Assembly: GCF_001983105.1 (NCBI RefSeq)
Contig: NZ_MOMC01000027.1
Coordinates: forward strand, 85,730-98,845
Length of the DNA: 13,116 nt
Origin: Pseudofrankia asymbiotica
GTDB lineage: Bacteria > Actinomycetota > Actinomycetes > Frankiales > Frankiaceae
Direction of reading: 5' to 3'
Both the position numbers and the translations under genes were made by a program. A model generated the notes under the pieces. It worked only from the letters and a program-made list of their open reading frames with translations, was not told the origin of the DNA and did not search any database. Every line of letters starts with the position of its first letter. Positions within the stretch are counted from its first letter, which is position 1. Positions 1-5,873 of this stretch are shown one piece after another.

Positions 1-253
1 CGCGGGGGCGGCGCCCCTGGGCCGGGGTTCCGCGCTCACCGGTGGCCTCCGCCCGGCTGCTGACGCGCTCGGCCGGGCGAGGGCGGCTCAGTGGGGGACC
101 GGCGGTGGCTCGGCGGCGTGTGTCCCGCGGCGGACAGGAGCATGCTCCACGGGACGACCCGGGGAAGATGTTGTGTGGGCAACGAGTTTGCGCGGATGGT
201 GACGTCAGGCGCGATGAGACGGCCACCGTCCCGAGACGAGCATCGGAGTGACC
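1..253. other. Upstream stretch with no supported gene
   Basis: Several reading frames cross this stretch, but none shows a recognisable domain, a good ribosome binding site or a convincing end. Frames open from the left edge close at 61-63 and near 197-199, so the tail of an upstream gene cannot be excluded. It presumably holds the promoter of the VOC gene. The only symmetrical element I see is the perfect 8-base palindrome TGACGTCA at 200-207, about 46 bases before that gene's ATG, plus a small GTTG/CAAC stem near 171-184. Neither can be assigned a function. Confidence 0.4.
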
Positions 254-784
254 ATGAGCAGCGAACCTTCGGCGACGACGACCATCCCCGCCCCACGCGA
301 CCTGTCCACCCTGGCGGCGGCGCGGGCGGCGCTGCGCGACAGATACCTGGTGCCACCCGAGCAGCGGCCGGCCTCGTCCGCCCGGGGGGTGCACCACATG
401 GCCCTGATCAGCCGGGACGTCGAGACGACGATCAGGTTCTACCAGGACCTGCTGGGGTTCCCGCTCACCGAGCTGATCGAGAATCGTGACTACCCGGGCT
501 CGTCGCACTTCTTCTTCGACATCGGCAATGGCAACCTGCTCGCGTTCTTCGACTTCCCGGGCCTCGACCTCGGTCCCTACGCCGAGGTGCTCGGCGGTCT
601 GCACCACGTCGCGATCTCGGTCGCTCCGGACCGCTGGGAGCGGCTGGTCGCCAAGCTGGCGGAGGCGGGCGTCGAGCACGTCATCCACTCGAAGGTCTCG
701 GTCTACTTCAGCGACCCCGACGGCGCCCGTCTGGAACTGATCGCCGATCCGCTCGGCGCGATGTACGGAACCAAGGTGCTCTGA
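254..784 (+). CDS. VOC superfamily (glyoxalase/dioxygenase-like) metalloprotein
   Basis: A 176-residue protein with two beta-alpha-beta-beta-beta modules of the vicinal oxygen chelate fold. After a roughly 45-residue leader, module one starts at HHMALIS (His48) and runs through FYQDLLGFPL and FFFDIGNGN. Module two starts at LHHVAIS (His118) and ends at the signature SDPDGARLELIADP with Glu161. His48, His118 and Glu161 sit where the family's metal ligands are expected. The fourth position, at the end of module one (LLAFFDF), lacks the usual Glu. A two-His-one-carboxylate site would suit a dioxygenase better than a four-ligand glyoxalase I, but substrate and reaction are unknown. ATG at 254 is chosen because GGAG at 245-248 lies five bases upstream; GTG at 248 is the in-frame alternative and adds two residues. 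The gene appears to stand alone. Confidence 0.9.
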   Translation: MSSEPSATTTIPAPRDLSTLAAARAALRDRYLVPPEQRPASSARGVHHMALISRDVETTIRFYQDLLGFPLTELIENRDYPGSSHFFFDIGNGNLLAFFDFPGLDLGPYAEVLGGLHHVAISVAPDRWERLVAKLAEAGVEHVIHSKVSVYFSDPDGARLELIADPLGAMYGTKVL

Positions 785-1083
785 CGGTCCTGGGCCGGTG
801 TGCGCCGGCGACGAGCGGGCAGGGGGCCAGCCATGGCGGCGCGGCGCGGTGTTCGCGCGCCTGGCATCGTCGACGCTGGCGGGGCGTCGCGGGCGGGGGC
901 GACGCGGGCGAGGCGACGAGGGCGGTGGCCTGGTGGGCGGATGCCCCGCCCGCGCACTGTGTCGACGAAGGCCCTCGGCCGTGTGCGGCTCCGCCCTGGT
1001 GGCGGAATCGAGACTCCGACGGTCTTGACTACCCGATCGCCGGGGATCCTTCGTGGAGGCGGGGGCCAGTAGGGAGGCGGGGC
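785..1083. other. Noncoding gap before the acetyltransferase gene
   Basis: About 300 bases without a supported gene. Open frames cross it, including an upstream extension of the acetyltransferase frame to 925, but the extension has unstructured composition and no family match. A second hairpin, GGGCGG (935-940) with CCGCCC (946-951) and a five-base loop, could be structural or incidental. TTGACT at 1025-1030 resembles a -35 element, but no good -10 follows at normal spacing. GGGAGG at 1072-1077 is the ribosome binding site of the next gene. Confidence 0.4.
794..809 (+). terminator. Weak hairpin after the VOC gene
   Basis: GCCGG (794-798) pairs with CCGGC (805-809) around a six-base loop, ten bases past the stop codon. 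There is no T-run. Position favours a terminator, but a 5-bp stem is common by chance at this GC content. Confidence 0.25.
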
Positions 1084-1620
1084 GTGACCGTGGTGGAACC
1101 GGTGCCTGGCGAGGTCGTCACGTTCCTGGAGATGACCAGCCCTGACCAGCTGCGGGCCGGACGGGCCGCCCCCCGGCTCACGCTGGCGGCCACGGACGAC
1201 GAAGCGCTGGTCCGGACGACGATCGTGCGGGTCGGCGCGCCCTACCGCTGGCCAAGCGCCACCTGGTCGGACATGGCCTGGGCCGACTGGTTCGCGGATC
1301 CCCGCCGCCAGAGCTTCCTGGTGCGCGCCGACGGCGACGTCGCTGGAATCCTCGAGACAACGGTCCATCCGCCCTGGGAGGTGGAGATCGTCTCCTTCGG
1401 GCTCGTCCCCGAGTACGTCGCCACCGGCATCGGCGGTCACGCGCTCACCCTCGCCGTTCGCCTCGCCTGGAACCTCGACCATCCGACGCTGAACGGGGTC
1501 CAACGCGTCTGGCTGCACACCTCGACCCTCGACCACCCGAACGCCCTCGCCAACTACCGGGCCCGCGGCTTCCGCCCCTACCGCACCCAGACCCGCGGAC
1601 ACGTCCCGTCATCCGGGTAA
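1084..1620 (+). CDS. GNAT family N-acetyltransferase
   Basis: A 178-residue Gcn5-related acyltransferase, which would transfer an acetyl group from acetyl-CoA to an amine. The acetyl-CoA loop is VPEYVATGIGGHAL (residues 108-121), where TGIGG replaces the more usual RGxGxG/A. The following helix is LTLAVRLAWNL. Motif B is RVWLHTSTLDHPNALANYRA (141-160), followed by RGFRPY, the classic end of the fold. The first 40 residues are less typical. GTG at 1084 is preferred because GGGAGG at 1072-1077 lies six bases upstream; the frame stays open to 925 but that part has no family character. The target is unknown. No co-transcribed partner is visible, and the gene runs convergently towards the thioredoxin gene, 79 bases away. 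Confidence 0.88.
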   Translation: MTVVEPVPGEVVTFLEMTSPDQLRAGRAAPRLTLAATDDEALVRTTIVRVGAPYRWPSATWSDMAWADWFADPRRQSFLVRADGDVAGILETTVHPPWEVEIVSFGLVPEYVATGIGGHALTLAVRLAWNLDHPTLNGVQRVWLHTSTLDHPNALANYRARGFRPYRTQTRGHVPSSG

Positions 1621-1628
1621 CCCAGAGG

Positions 1629-1660
1629 GGCGACCGATGAGGGCCGACGGCCAGGTCGCC
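1629..1660. terminator. Possible shared terminator of convergent genes
   Basis: GGCGACC (1629-1635) pairs with GGTCGCC (1654-1660), and an inner GGCC-GAC-GGCC stem (1642-1652) stacks inside. It lies between the acetyltransferase and thioredoxin stop codons, so it could work in both directions. No T-run flanks it. Confidence 0.35.
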
Positions 1661-1699
1661 GGTCGCGCGGAAGACCGGGCGGACCCTCGCGAACGACCG

Positions 1700-2098
1700 T
1701 CAGTCGCCGAGAATGTCGTCGATGAACTTGCGCATCGCGGCACCGGAGCGGGCGCCGACGACCGAGGCGACCTGCTCGCCGCCGTGGAGGACCTGGAAGG
1801 TCGGCATCGCGAGAATGCCGTAGGCGCGGGCGGTCTCGGGCTCCTCGTCGCAGTTGAGGGACACGACGGTGAGCCGGCCGGCGTAGTCCGCGGCGAGCTT
1901 CTCCAGGATGGGCGCCATCATCCGGCAGGGCGGGCACCAGACCGCCCAGAAGTCGACGAGAACAGGCAGTGGGCTCGCCAGCACGACGTCGGCGAAGGAC
2001 GCGTCGGTGACGGCGACGACCGTCCCCGGGGTGGGCGGGTTCGCGACGGCGAGACCACCGCCGACGTCGCGGGTCACTTCGCCATGGGTCGATGTCAT
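1700..2098 (-). CDS. Thioredoxin
   Basis: A 132-residue thioredoxin-fold disulfide reductase, expected to act in the cytoplasm because there is no signal peptide. The active site is WCPPC (residues 54-58) after VLVDFWAV, with Pro in place of the Gly of classical WCGPC; WCPPC also occurs in actinobacterial thioredoxins. The cis-proline is in AMPTFQV (Pro99). A 25-residue N-terminal extension precedes the fold, and there is a third cysteine, Cys83, in SLNCDEEP. The ATG overlaps the stop of the MerR gene by four bases (ATGA), and GAGG lies nine bases upstream within the MerR coding end, so the two are very likely co-transcribed and translationally coupled. The likely role is reductive repair or redox signalling under MerR control. 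I give no gene symbol because high-GC genomes carry several such paralogues. Confidence 0.93.
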   Translation of the reverse strand: MTSTHGEVTRDVGGGLAVANPPTPGTVVAVTDASFADVVLASPLPVLVDFWAVWCPPCRMMAPILEKLAADYAGRLTVVSLNCDEEPETARAYGILAMPTFQVLHGGEQVASVVGARSGAAMRKFIDDILGD

Positions 2099-2673
2099 GA
2101 CAGATTTCCTCTTTTTCCAGAATAGGTCTTCACCTGGGACTGGGTCTGCTCGAAGGACAGGGCACAGGCAGGCGGCGCGGCCGGGACGGGCACGGCACGC
2201 ACGGCGTCCACCATCGGCGGCGCGCCGGGCACCCGCGGTTCGGGCGCAACCTCACCGGACGGCGCAACCTCACCGGACGGCGACGTGCCCGCGTCGGCCG
2301 GGCCGGTCACGTCGGCCGCCCGGCCCGCCAGTTCGTCGGCGAGCTGGCCGACCAGACCGGCGCGGATCTCGGCGAGCCGGGACACGCACGCGTCGATCTC
2401 GGCGATCTTCCGCCGGTAGACGGCGGCGGCGTCGGGGCAGGCGACACCGCGGTCGTGGCCGGATCGCAGGCAGTCGACGAACGGGCGGGTGTCGTCGAGG
2501 GTGAAGCCGATGGCGAGCAGTGACCTGATCTCGGCCACCAGCCGCAGGTCATCCTCGTCGAAGTCCCGGTACCCGTTCGCCCGTCGCCGGGCCGCGAGCA
2601 GGCCTTCCTGCTCGTAGTGCCGCAGCGCCCGCGGGCTCGTTCCCGCCCGCCGCGCCAGCTCCCCGATCCGCAT
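2095..2673 (-). CDS. MerR family transcriptional regulator
   Basis: A 192-residue regulator. The N-terminal winged helix-turn-helix is textbook MerR: MRIGELARRAGTSPRALRHY (1-20), then GLLAARRRANGYRDF (24-38) and the IRSLLAIGFTLDD helix (49-61). A dimerising coiled-coil region covers about 86-115. Three cysteines, Cys68, Cys79 and Cys96, flank or lie in that helix, a plausible thiol or metal sensor, though the ligand is unknown. The last 70 residues are Pro/Ala-rich and contain a duplicated SGEVAP motif encoded by an 18-base tandem repeat. The start at 2673 matches the family N-terminus; the frame is open to 2706. The thioredoxin gene overlaps its stop codon, suggesting autoregulation of a redox pair. 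A TAGCGT box at 2686-2681, seven bases before the ATG, hints at a leaderless transcript. Confidence 0.93.
   Translation of the reverse strand: MRIGELARRAGTSPRALRHYEQEGLLAARRRANGYRDFDEDDLRLVAEIRSLLAIGFTLDDTRPFVDCLRSGHDRGVACPDAAAVYRRKIAEIDACVSRLAEIRAGLVGQLADELAGRAADVTGPADAGTSPSGEVAPSGEVAPEPRVPGAPPMVDAVRAVPVPAAPPACALSFEQTQSQVKTYSGKRGNLS
2244..2283. repeat. 18-base tandem repeat inside the MerR gene
   Basis: The unit GCGCAACCTCACCGGACG occurs at 2244-2261 and again without change at 2262-2279, and a third copy begins at 2280. It lies in frame in the C-terminal tail of the MerR protein and produces the doubled SGEVAP peptide. Two identical copies suggest recent slippage duplication. Confidence 0.9.
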
Positions 2674-2680
2674 GAGCCCG

Positions 2681-2706
2681 ACGCTAAACCTTGCCGCCGA
2701 CGTCAA
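2681..2706 (-). promoter_or_regulatory. Candidate promoter of the merR-trx unit
   Basis: On the minus strand TTGACG (2706-2701) and TAGCGT (2686-2681) resemble -35 and -10 boxes. The spacer of 14 bases is short, unlike the long 19-20 base spacers of classical MerR-activated promoters. Only seven bases separate the -10 from the ATG at 2673, so the transcript may be leaderless. Confidence 0.35.
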
Positions 2707-2720
2707 CGCCAGCCCGAAAC

Positions 2721-2741
2721 TCCGGCGCGACGCCCGCCGGA
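2721..2741 (-). terminator. Probable terminator of the serine hydrolase gene
   Basis: TCCGGCG (2721-2727) and CGCCGGA (2735-2741) form a perfect 7-bp stem with a seven-base loop. It lies 18 bases past the hydrolase stop codon. Read on the minus strand it is followed by GTTTC, a short T-rich stretch. Confidence 0.5.
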
Positions 2742-2758
2742 CGGGCCGCGCCGGGTGG

Positions 2759-4021
2759 TCAGCCGCGGCTGACGGGGCCGGTGACCGCCTGGGTGACGAC
2801 GCGGCTGGCTTCGCCGGGGCCGAACGTGGGCGGCTTGGGGGCGGTCTCGGGGATGCCCATGCGGACGACGACCGTGTCGGAGCCCGGGTCGACCTGGACG
2901 ACCTGGTTGCCGAGGCCGATCGCCCAGAAGATGTCGTCCGGGGCGCCGGGCACGAGCCGGCCGCGGGTGGCCGTCTGGTTCCCGACCTGGGAGAGGTCGG
3001 TCGCGACCAGGGGATTGCCGATGAGGCCCTCGTGGTTGAGCCACCACAGGTAGCCGTAGGCCGCGTTCAGCTCGGTGGACGAGGTGCCGGTCGCGGCCCG
3101 CAGCCAGTCGGCCGAGACGATCTGCTTGCCGTGCCAGACCCCGTGGTCCAGGGCGAGCTGCCCGAAACGGGCCAGGTCGCGGCAGGTGGTGTGCAGGCCG
3201 GTGTACGTCCGCGCGTTGCCGGCCCCGTCGGGCGTCATCCTGGTGTCGGTCATGCCGAGCGGGCCGAACAGCCGGTCCTCGGCGAACGTGACCGGGTCCT
3301 GTCCGGTGGCGCCCTTCAGCACCTGTTGCAGGGTCTGGATCGCGGAGTTGTTGTAGGCCCATACCTGGCCGGGCGGGTTCGCCTGGTCCAGGCCGACCGC
3401 GAACCCGGTCTGGTCGGTCGCCTTGACGAGCTGGCCGTAGTCGAGGCCGACGCTCCAGCGCCGGCCCGAGTCGTTGCTGAGCAGGTCGCGGACGGTGACC
3501 GCCTCCGACGGCGTGCCGCGCCACGTCGGAATCCACGTCGAGGCGCTCTCGCTGATCTTCAGGTCGCCGTCGTCCTGGGCGATCCCGACGAGCGTGCTCG
3601 TCACGGACTTCGTCGCCGAGAAGACGTCCTGGGTGGTGTCCTTGTTGGTGCCGCGGAAGTACCACTCGCCGGCGATCTTCCCGCCGCGGACGACGAGGAG
3701 GCAGTTCGACTTGCCGGTCTCGGCCGTCTTCGCGATCTCGTCGAGCTTCGCCGGGTCGAGACCGACCGCCGCCGGGGCCACGGTCTCCCACTCGTCGCCC
3801 GGCTGGTGCGGCGGCGCCGAGGCCTGGCCGGACGCGTCCGCCCCGGTGGCGGTCGGGCGGGGCGGTTCCGACGCGGTGGCGGAGCCGCCGCTGCAGGCGG
3901 CGACGCCGAGCAGCGCCGCGGCCGCGAGTACCGCGGCCCCGGCTCCCGCCCGTCGCCGCGGAAACCTCCGTGTACGGGCGCCGACGAGCGCATGGTGGTG
4001 AGCTGACTGCTGGCGGCGCAT
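2759..4021 (-). CDS. Secreted lipoprotein serine hydrolase, class C beta-lactamase fold
   Basis: A 420-residue member of the beta-lactamase/penicillin-binding-protein-like family (PF00144 type). A basic n-region and hydrophobic stretch (AGAGAAVLAAAALLG) lead to a lipobox ending VAAC, with Cys43 as the lipidation site, so it should be anchored on the outer face of the membrane after a low-complexity linker (44-74). The nucleophile motif SATK (Ser135-Lys138) is clear, followed by RDLLSNDSG. The second motif is Tyr223 in AYNNS, YNN instead of the usual YSN. No KTG or HTG triad is visible near the C-terminus; WAIGLGNQ occupies that area, as in carboxylesterase or peptidase relatives. A penicillinase role is therefore not assured; an esterase, amidase or D-aminopeptidase is equally possible. 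ATG at 4021 has GAGG six bases upstream; TTG at 4045 is an alternative. Confidence 0.92.
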   Translation of the reverse strand: MRRQQSAHHHALVGARTRRFPRRRAGAGAAVLAAAALLGVAACSGGSATASEPPRPTATGADASGQASAPPHQPGDEWETVAPAAVGLDPAKLDEIAKTAETGKSNCLLVVRGGKIAGEWYFRGTNKDTTQDVFSATKSVTSTLVGIAQDDGDLKISESASTWIPTWRGTPSEAVTVRDLLSNDSGRRWSVGLDYGQLVKATDQTGFAVGLDQANPPGQVWAYNNSAIQTLQQVLKGATGQDPVTFAEDRLFGPLGMTDTRMTPDGAGNARTYTGLHTTCRDLARFGQLALDHGVWHGKQIVSADWLRAATGTSSTELNAAYGYLWWLNHEGLIGNPLVATDLSQVGNQTATRGRLVPGAPDDIFWAIGLGNQVVQVDPGSDTVVVRMGIPETAPKPPTFGPGEASRVVTQAVTGPVSRG

Positions 4022-4054
4022 CGGCGACCTCACGGAGTGGATCAACGAGGTGTG

Positions 4055-4082
4055 CGGCTAGATCGTCGCAGGCCGATGTCAA
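4055..4082 (-). promoter_or_regulatory. Promoter of the serine hydrolase gene
   Basis: On the minus strand a consensus TTGACA (4082-4077) is followed after 16 bases by TAGCCG (4060-4055), a plausible actinobacterial -10. Transcription would start near 4048, giving a leader of about 27 bases before the ATG at 4021, with room for the GAGG at 4031-4028. This also argues against the TTG start at 4045. Confidence 0.5.
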
Positions 4083-4095
4083 CATCAGGTAAGGC

Positions 4096-4105
4096 TTGCG
4101 CGCAA
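4096..4105. promoter_or_regulatory. Palindrome upstream of the hydrolase promoter, possible operator
   Basis: TTGCGCGCAA is a perfect 10-base palindrome whose near edge lies 13 bases upstream of the -35 element of the hydrolase gene. The position would suit an activator or repressor site, but no regulator can be named. Confidence 0.3.
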
Positions 4106-4141
4106 CCGACGTAAGCCGTCCGTAGCCGTGGAGCCGCCTGA

Positions 4142-4165
4142 CCTGGGGCCCGTGTTCCCAGGGCC
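4142..4165 (-). terminator. Hairpin after the small membrane protein gene
   Basis: CCTGGG (4142-4147) pairs with CCCAGG (4157-4162). An alternative overlapping stem is GGCCC (4147-4151) with GGGCC (4161-4165). It lies 20-45 bases downstream of the stop codon at 4186 on the minus strand. There is no clear T-run. Confidence 0.35.
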
Positions 4166-4185
4166 GAGCCGCTTCCTGGAACGGT

Positions 4186-4410
4186 CTAGGAGGCGTCGGG
4201 GTGGGCGCGGCGGTGGCGGGCGGCCCGGGCCGAGGCGGAGGACCCGTTGGGCGACGGCGCGGCGGTGCTCGCGGCGAGCCGGTTGTGCAGCCGTTCGCGA
4301 ACCTCGTCCGGGGTGTAGGCGCGCCGCGCGCGTTCCTTGCGGGCCACCATCGCGCCCGTGGTCGCCACTCCCACAACTCCGGCCAGACCGAGCACTTTCC
4401 ACCAACGCAT
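4186..4410 (-). CDS. Small single-pass membrane protein
   Basis: A 74-residue protein. It opens MRWWKVLGLAGVVGVATTGA and continues MVARKERARRAYTPDEVRER, so one membrane segment (about residues 5-23) is followed by a strongly basic cytoplasmic stretch and the conserved-looking YTPDEVRERLHNRL. From about residue 48 the tail is Ala/Ser/Arg-rich and poorly ordered. I recognise this as a small conserved actinobacterial type of unknown function; I cannot name a family. No ribosome binding site precedes the ATG. Instead TAGCCT (4422-4417) lies six bases upstream, so the mRNA may be leaderless. The gene is divergent from the cysteine hydrolase gene, 142 bases away. Coding status rests on the coherent N-terminal half, the start signal and the gap it fills. 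Confidence 0.75.
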   Translation of the reverse strand: MRWWKVLGLAGVVGVATTGAMVARKERARRAYTPDEVRERLHNRLAASTAAPSPNGSSASARAARHRRAHPDAS

Positions 4411-4416
4411 GCCACA

Positions 4417-4422
4417 AGGCTA
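4417..4422 (-). promoter_or_regulatory. -10 box for a leaderless small-protein mRNA
   Basis: TAGCCT on the minus strand is separated from the ATG at 4410 by six bases, the spacing at which transcription would start at the start codon itself. No good -35 is visible. Confidence 0.4.
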
Positions 4423-4540
4423 GAACTTCGCCCCCAGGCGAGGGCGCCAGTCCGCCACAGACCGCGGCGCGGGGCGGAAGAATCATGCGCCTGAGGCTGA
4501 CCAGCCTGTCCGGACGGGTCCGATGGCGGGCGGGCCGTCC

Positions 4541-4546
4541 TAGGCT
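4541..4546 (+). promoter_or_regulatory. -10 box for a leaderless hydrolase mRNA
   Basis: TAGGCT, a common actinobacterial -10 variant, ends six bases before ATG at 4553. With no Shine-Dalgarno sequence nearby this favours a leaderless transcript and decides the start at 4553 over GTG at 4547. No convincing -35 is present. Confidence 0.45.
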
Positions 4547-4552
4547 GTGAGC

Positions 4553-5545
4553 ATGTGTGCCATGCCGGTCAGCCTGGATGCCGCCGTGGAGGCGAGCCGT
4601 ACGGGTGACCTGTGGCTCTTCCGCGGCCGGACCCCCGCCGACCGGGCCATCCAGACGCTCACGAACAGCCCGGTCAACCACGTCGGGATGGCGCTCGTCC
4701 TCGAGGACCTGCCGCCGATGATCTGGCACGCCGAGCTCGGCAGGTCGCTGACCGACCAGTGGACCGGCGGCCGCCACCGCGGCGTCCAGCTGCACGACCT
4801 GCGCGACGCCGTCCAGGTGTGGGGCCAGCGCTACGGCCAGCGTGCCTGGCTGCGCCAGCTCGAGCCCGAGGTCTCCCACGAGGCGGAGGACGCGGCACTT
4901 CGGATCATCGCCCGTCTCGACGGCACCCCCTTCCCGTCGACGGCGCAGCTCGCCGGACGCTGGCTGCGGGGCCGGCTGCCGACGCTCGTCCGGCGCGGGG
5001 GAGGAGACGCCGAGGCCGCCGACGCGCCGGAGGCGCTGGTCTCCGACCCCACAGCCGAGCCCTGGCTCGCGCCCTTCCCCTGGCGCGACGAGTCCGCCGA
5101 CTCCGGCCGGCTGGTGGCCGGGTCCACCGGATCCACCGGCTCTACTGGCTCGATGGGCGCCAGGGGTTCCGCCGGCGTCGCGGGCCGCGCGGGCTCCGGG
5201 ACCTCACCGGTCGGTGTCGCTGACGGTGACGACGCGCGGCCGGGCCGCTGGTCACGGCTGCGTGGTCTGACCGTTCGGCGCGGCCCCGCCCGCACGGCGA
5301 GTCCCGCCGACGGCCCCACGGGCGACGAGGCCCGCGAGCCCGAGGAGGGGGAGGAGGGCCGTCCCGCCCTGGAGACCGCGTACTGCGCGGAGGTCGTCGC
5401 GATCACCTACCAGGCGATGGGCCTGCTGGCCTCCGGCCGCCGGCCGAGCTGGTATGACCCGGGCAGGTTCTGGAGTGGCGACGACCTCCCGCTCGCCCTC
5501 GGCTTCACCCTCGGCGCCGAGATCGCCGTCTCGATGCCGGACTGA
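4553..5545 (+). CDS. Permuted papain-like (YiiX/NlpC-P60 type) cysteine hydrolase
   Basis: A 330-residue protein that fits the circularly permuted papain-like fold of YiiX/YebB and LRAT-like NlpC/P60 relatives, in which the catalytic His precedes the Cys. DLWLFRGR (19-26) is the opening strand, NHVGMAL (42-48) gives His43, WHAELG (58-63) gives a possible third residue, Glu61, and YCAEVVAITYQ (277-287) gives Cys278, matching the family's CSE-like nucleophile motif. Such enzymes cleave amide or thioester bonds; the substrate is unknown. No signal peptide is present. Between the His and Cys halves lies an insert of about 120 residues (about 148-270) that is Gly/Ser/Arg-rich and holds eight perfect Gly-X-Y triplets (190-213). 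DUF2630 follows after 51 bases and is probably co-transcribed. Confidence 0.82.
   Translation: MCAMPVSLDAAVEASRTGDLWLFRGRTPADRAIQTLTNSPVNHVGMALVLEDLPPMIWHAELGRSLTDQWTGGRHRGVQLHDLRDAVQVWGQRYGQRAWLRQLEPEVSHEAEDAALRIIARLDGTPFPSTAQLAGRWLRGRLPTLVRRGGGDAEAADAPEALVSDPTAEPWLAPFPWRDESADSGRLVAGSTGSTGSTGSMGARGSAGVAGRAGSGTSPVGVADGDDARPGRWSRLRGLTVRRGPARTASPADGPTGDEAREPEEGEEGRPALETAYCAEVVAITYQAMGLLASGRRPSWYDPGRFWSGDDLPLALGFTLGAEIAVSMPD
5120..5191 (+). repeat. Collagen-like Gly-X-Y tract within the hydrolase gene
   Basis: Eight consecutive triplets (GST x3, GSM, GAR, GSA, GVA, GRA) encode residues 190-213. The first triplets come from a near-perfect 9-base DNA repeat, GGATCCACC-like, with synonymous drift in the later units. 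The tract sits in the variable insert, away from the catalytic motifs. Confidence 0.8.
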
Positions 5546-5596
5546 CCGCGGGGACAGGCCGTGGCCAGGCGTCGGGTGGCGTGGTTGGGTGGCGGC

Positions 5597-5842
5597 ATGG
5601 ATGAGAAGGGCGTTTTCACGCAGATCAACGCACTCGTCGCCGAGGAGCACGAGCTGCGGGCCAAGCGGGCGGCGGGGGAGGTCGACCCCGAGACCGAGCT
5701 CGAGCGGCTCCGCCACGTCGAGGAATCCCTGGACCAGTGCTGGGACCTGCTGCGCCGCCGCGAGGCGCTGCGCGACGCCGGTCTGGACCCCGACGAGGCC
5801 AAGGCGGCCGCGGTCGGCCAGGTCGAGGGTTACATCCAGTAG
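5597..5842 (+). CDS. DUF2630 family protein
   Basis: An 81-residue acidic, mostly helical protein that I recognise as DUF2630, a small actinobacterial family of unknown function. Diagnostic stretches are INALVAEEHELR (10-21), the heptad-like run ELERLRHVEESLDQCWDLLR (34-53) and RREALRDAGLDPDEA (54-68), with the terminal VEGYIQ. It is probably a short antiparallel helical hairpin in the cytoplasm. ATG at 5597 starts the family-like sequence; the frame is open to 5561 but the extra residues are not family-like. Only a weak GGTGG precedes the start, consistent with expression from the upstream hydrolase message. It is convergent with the oxygenase gene, leaving a 31-base gap. Confidence 0.9.
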   Translation: MDEKGVFTQINALVAEEHELRAKRAAGEVDPETELERLRHVEESLDQCWDLLRRREALRDAGLDPDEAKAAAVGQVEGYIQ

Positions 5843-5873
5843 CGAACGGCCCGGCGATCAACGTGGACGGGCG

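Noticed and set aside
36..489. Several overlapping open frames at the left end
   Set aside because: No domain, biased composition, and they overlap the well-supported VOC gene.
925..1083. N-terminal extension of the acetyltransferase
   Set aside because: No ribosome binding site and no family-like sequence; GTG at 1084 has GGGAGG at ideal spacing.
2703..4415. A 570-residue open frame on the minus strand
   Set aside because: Frame-shifted shadow of the serine hydrolase and the small membrane protein, both of which have clear motifs in their own frames.
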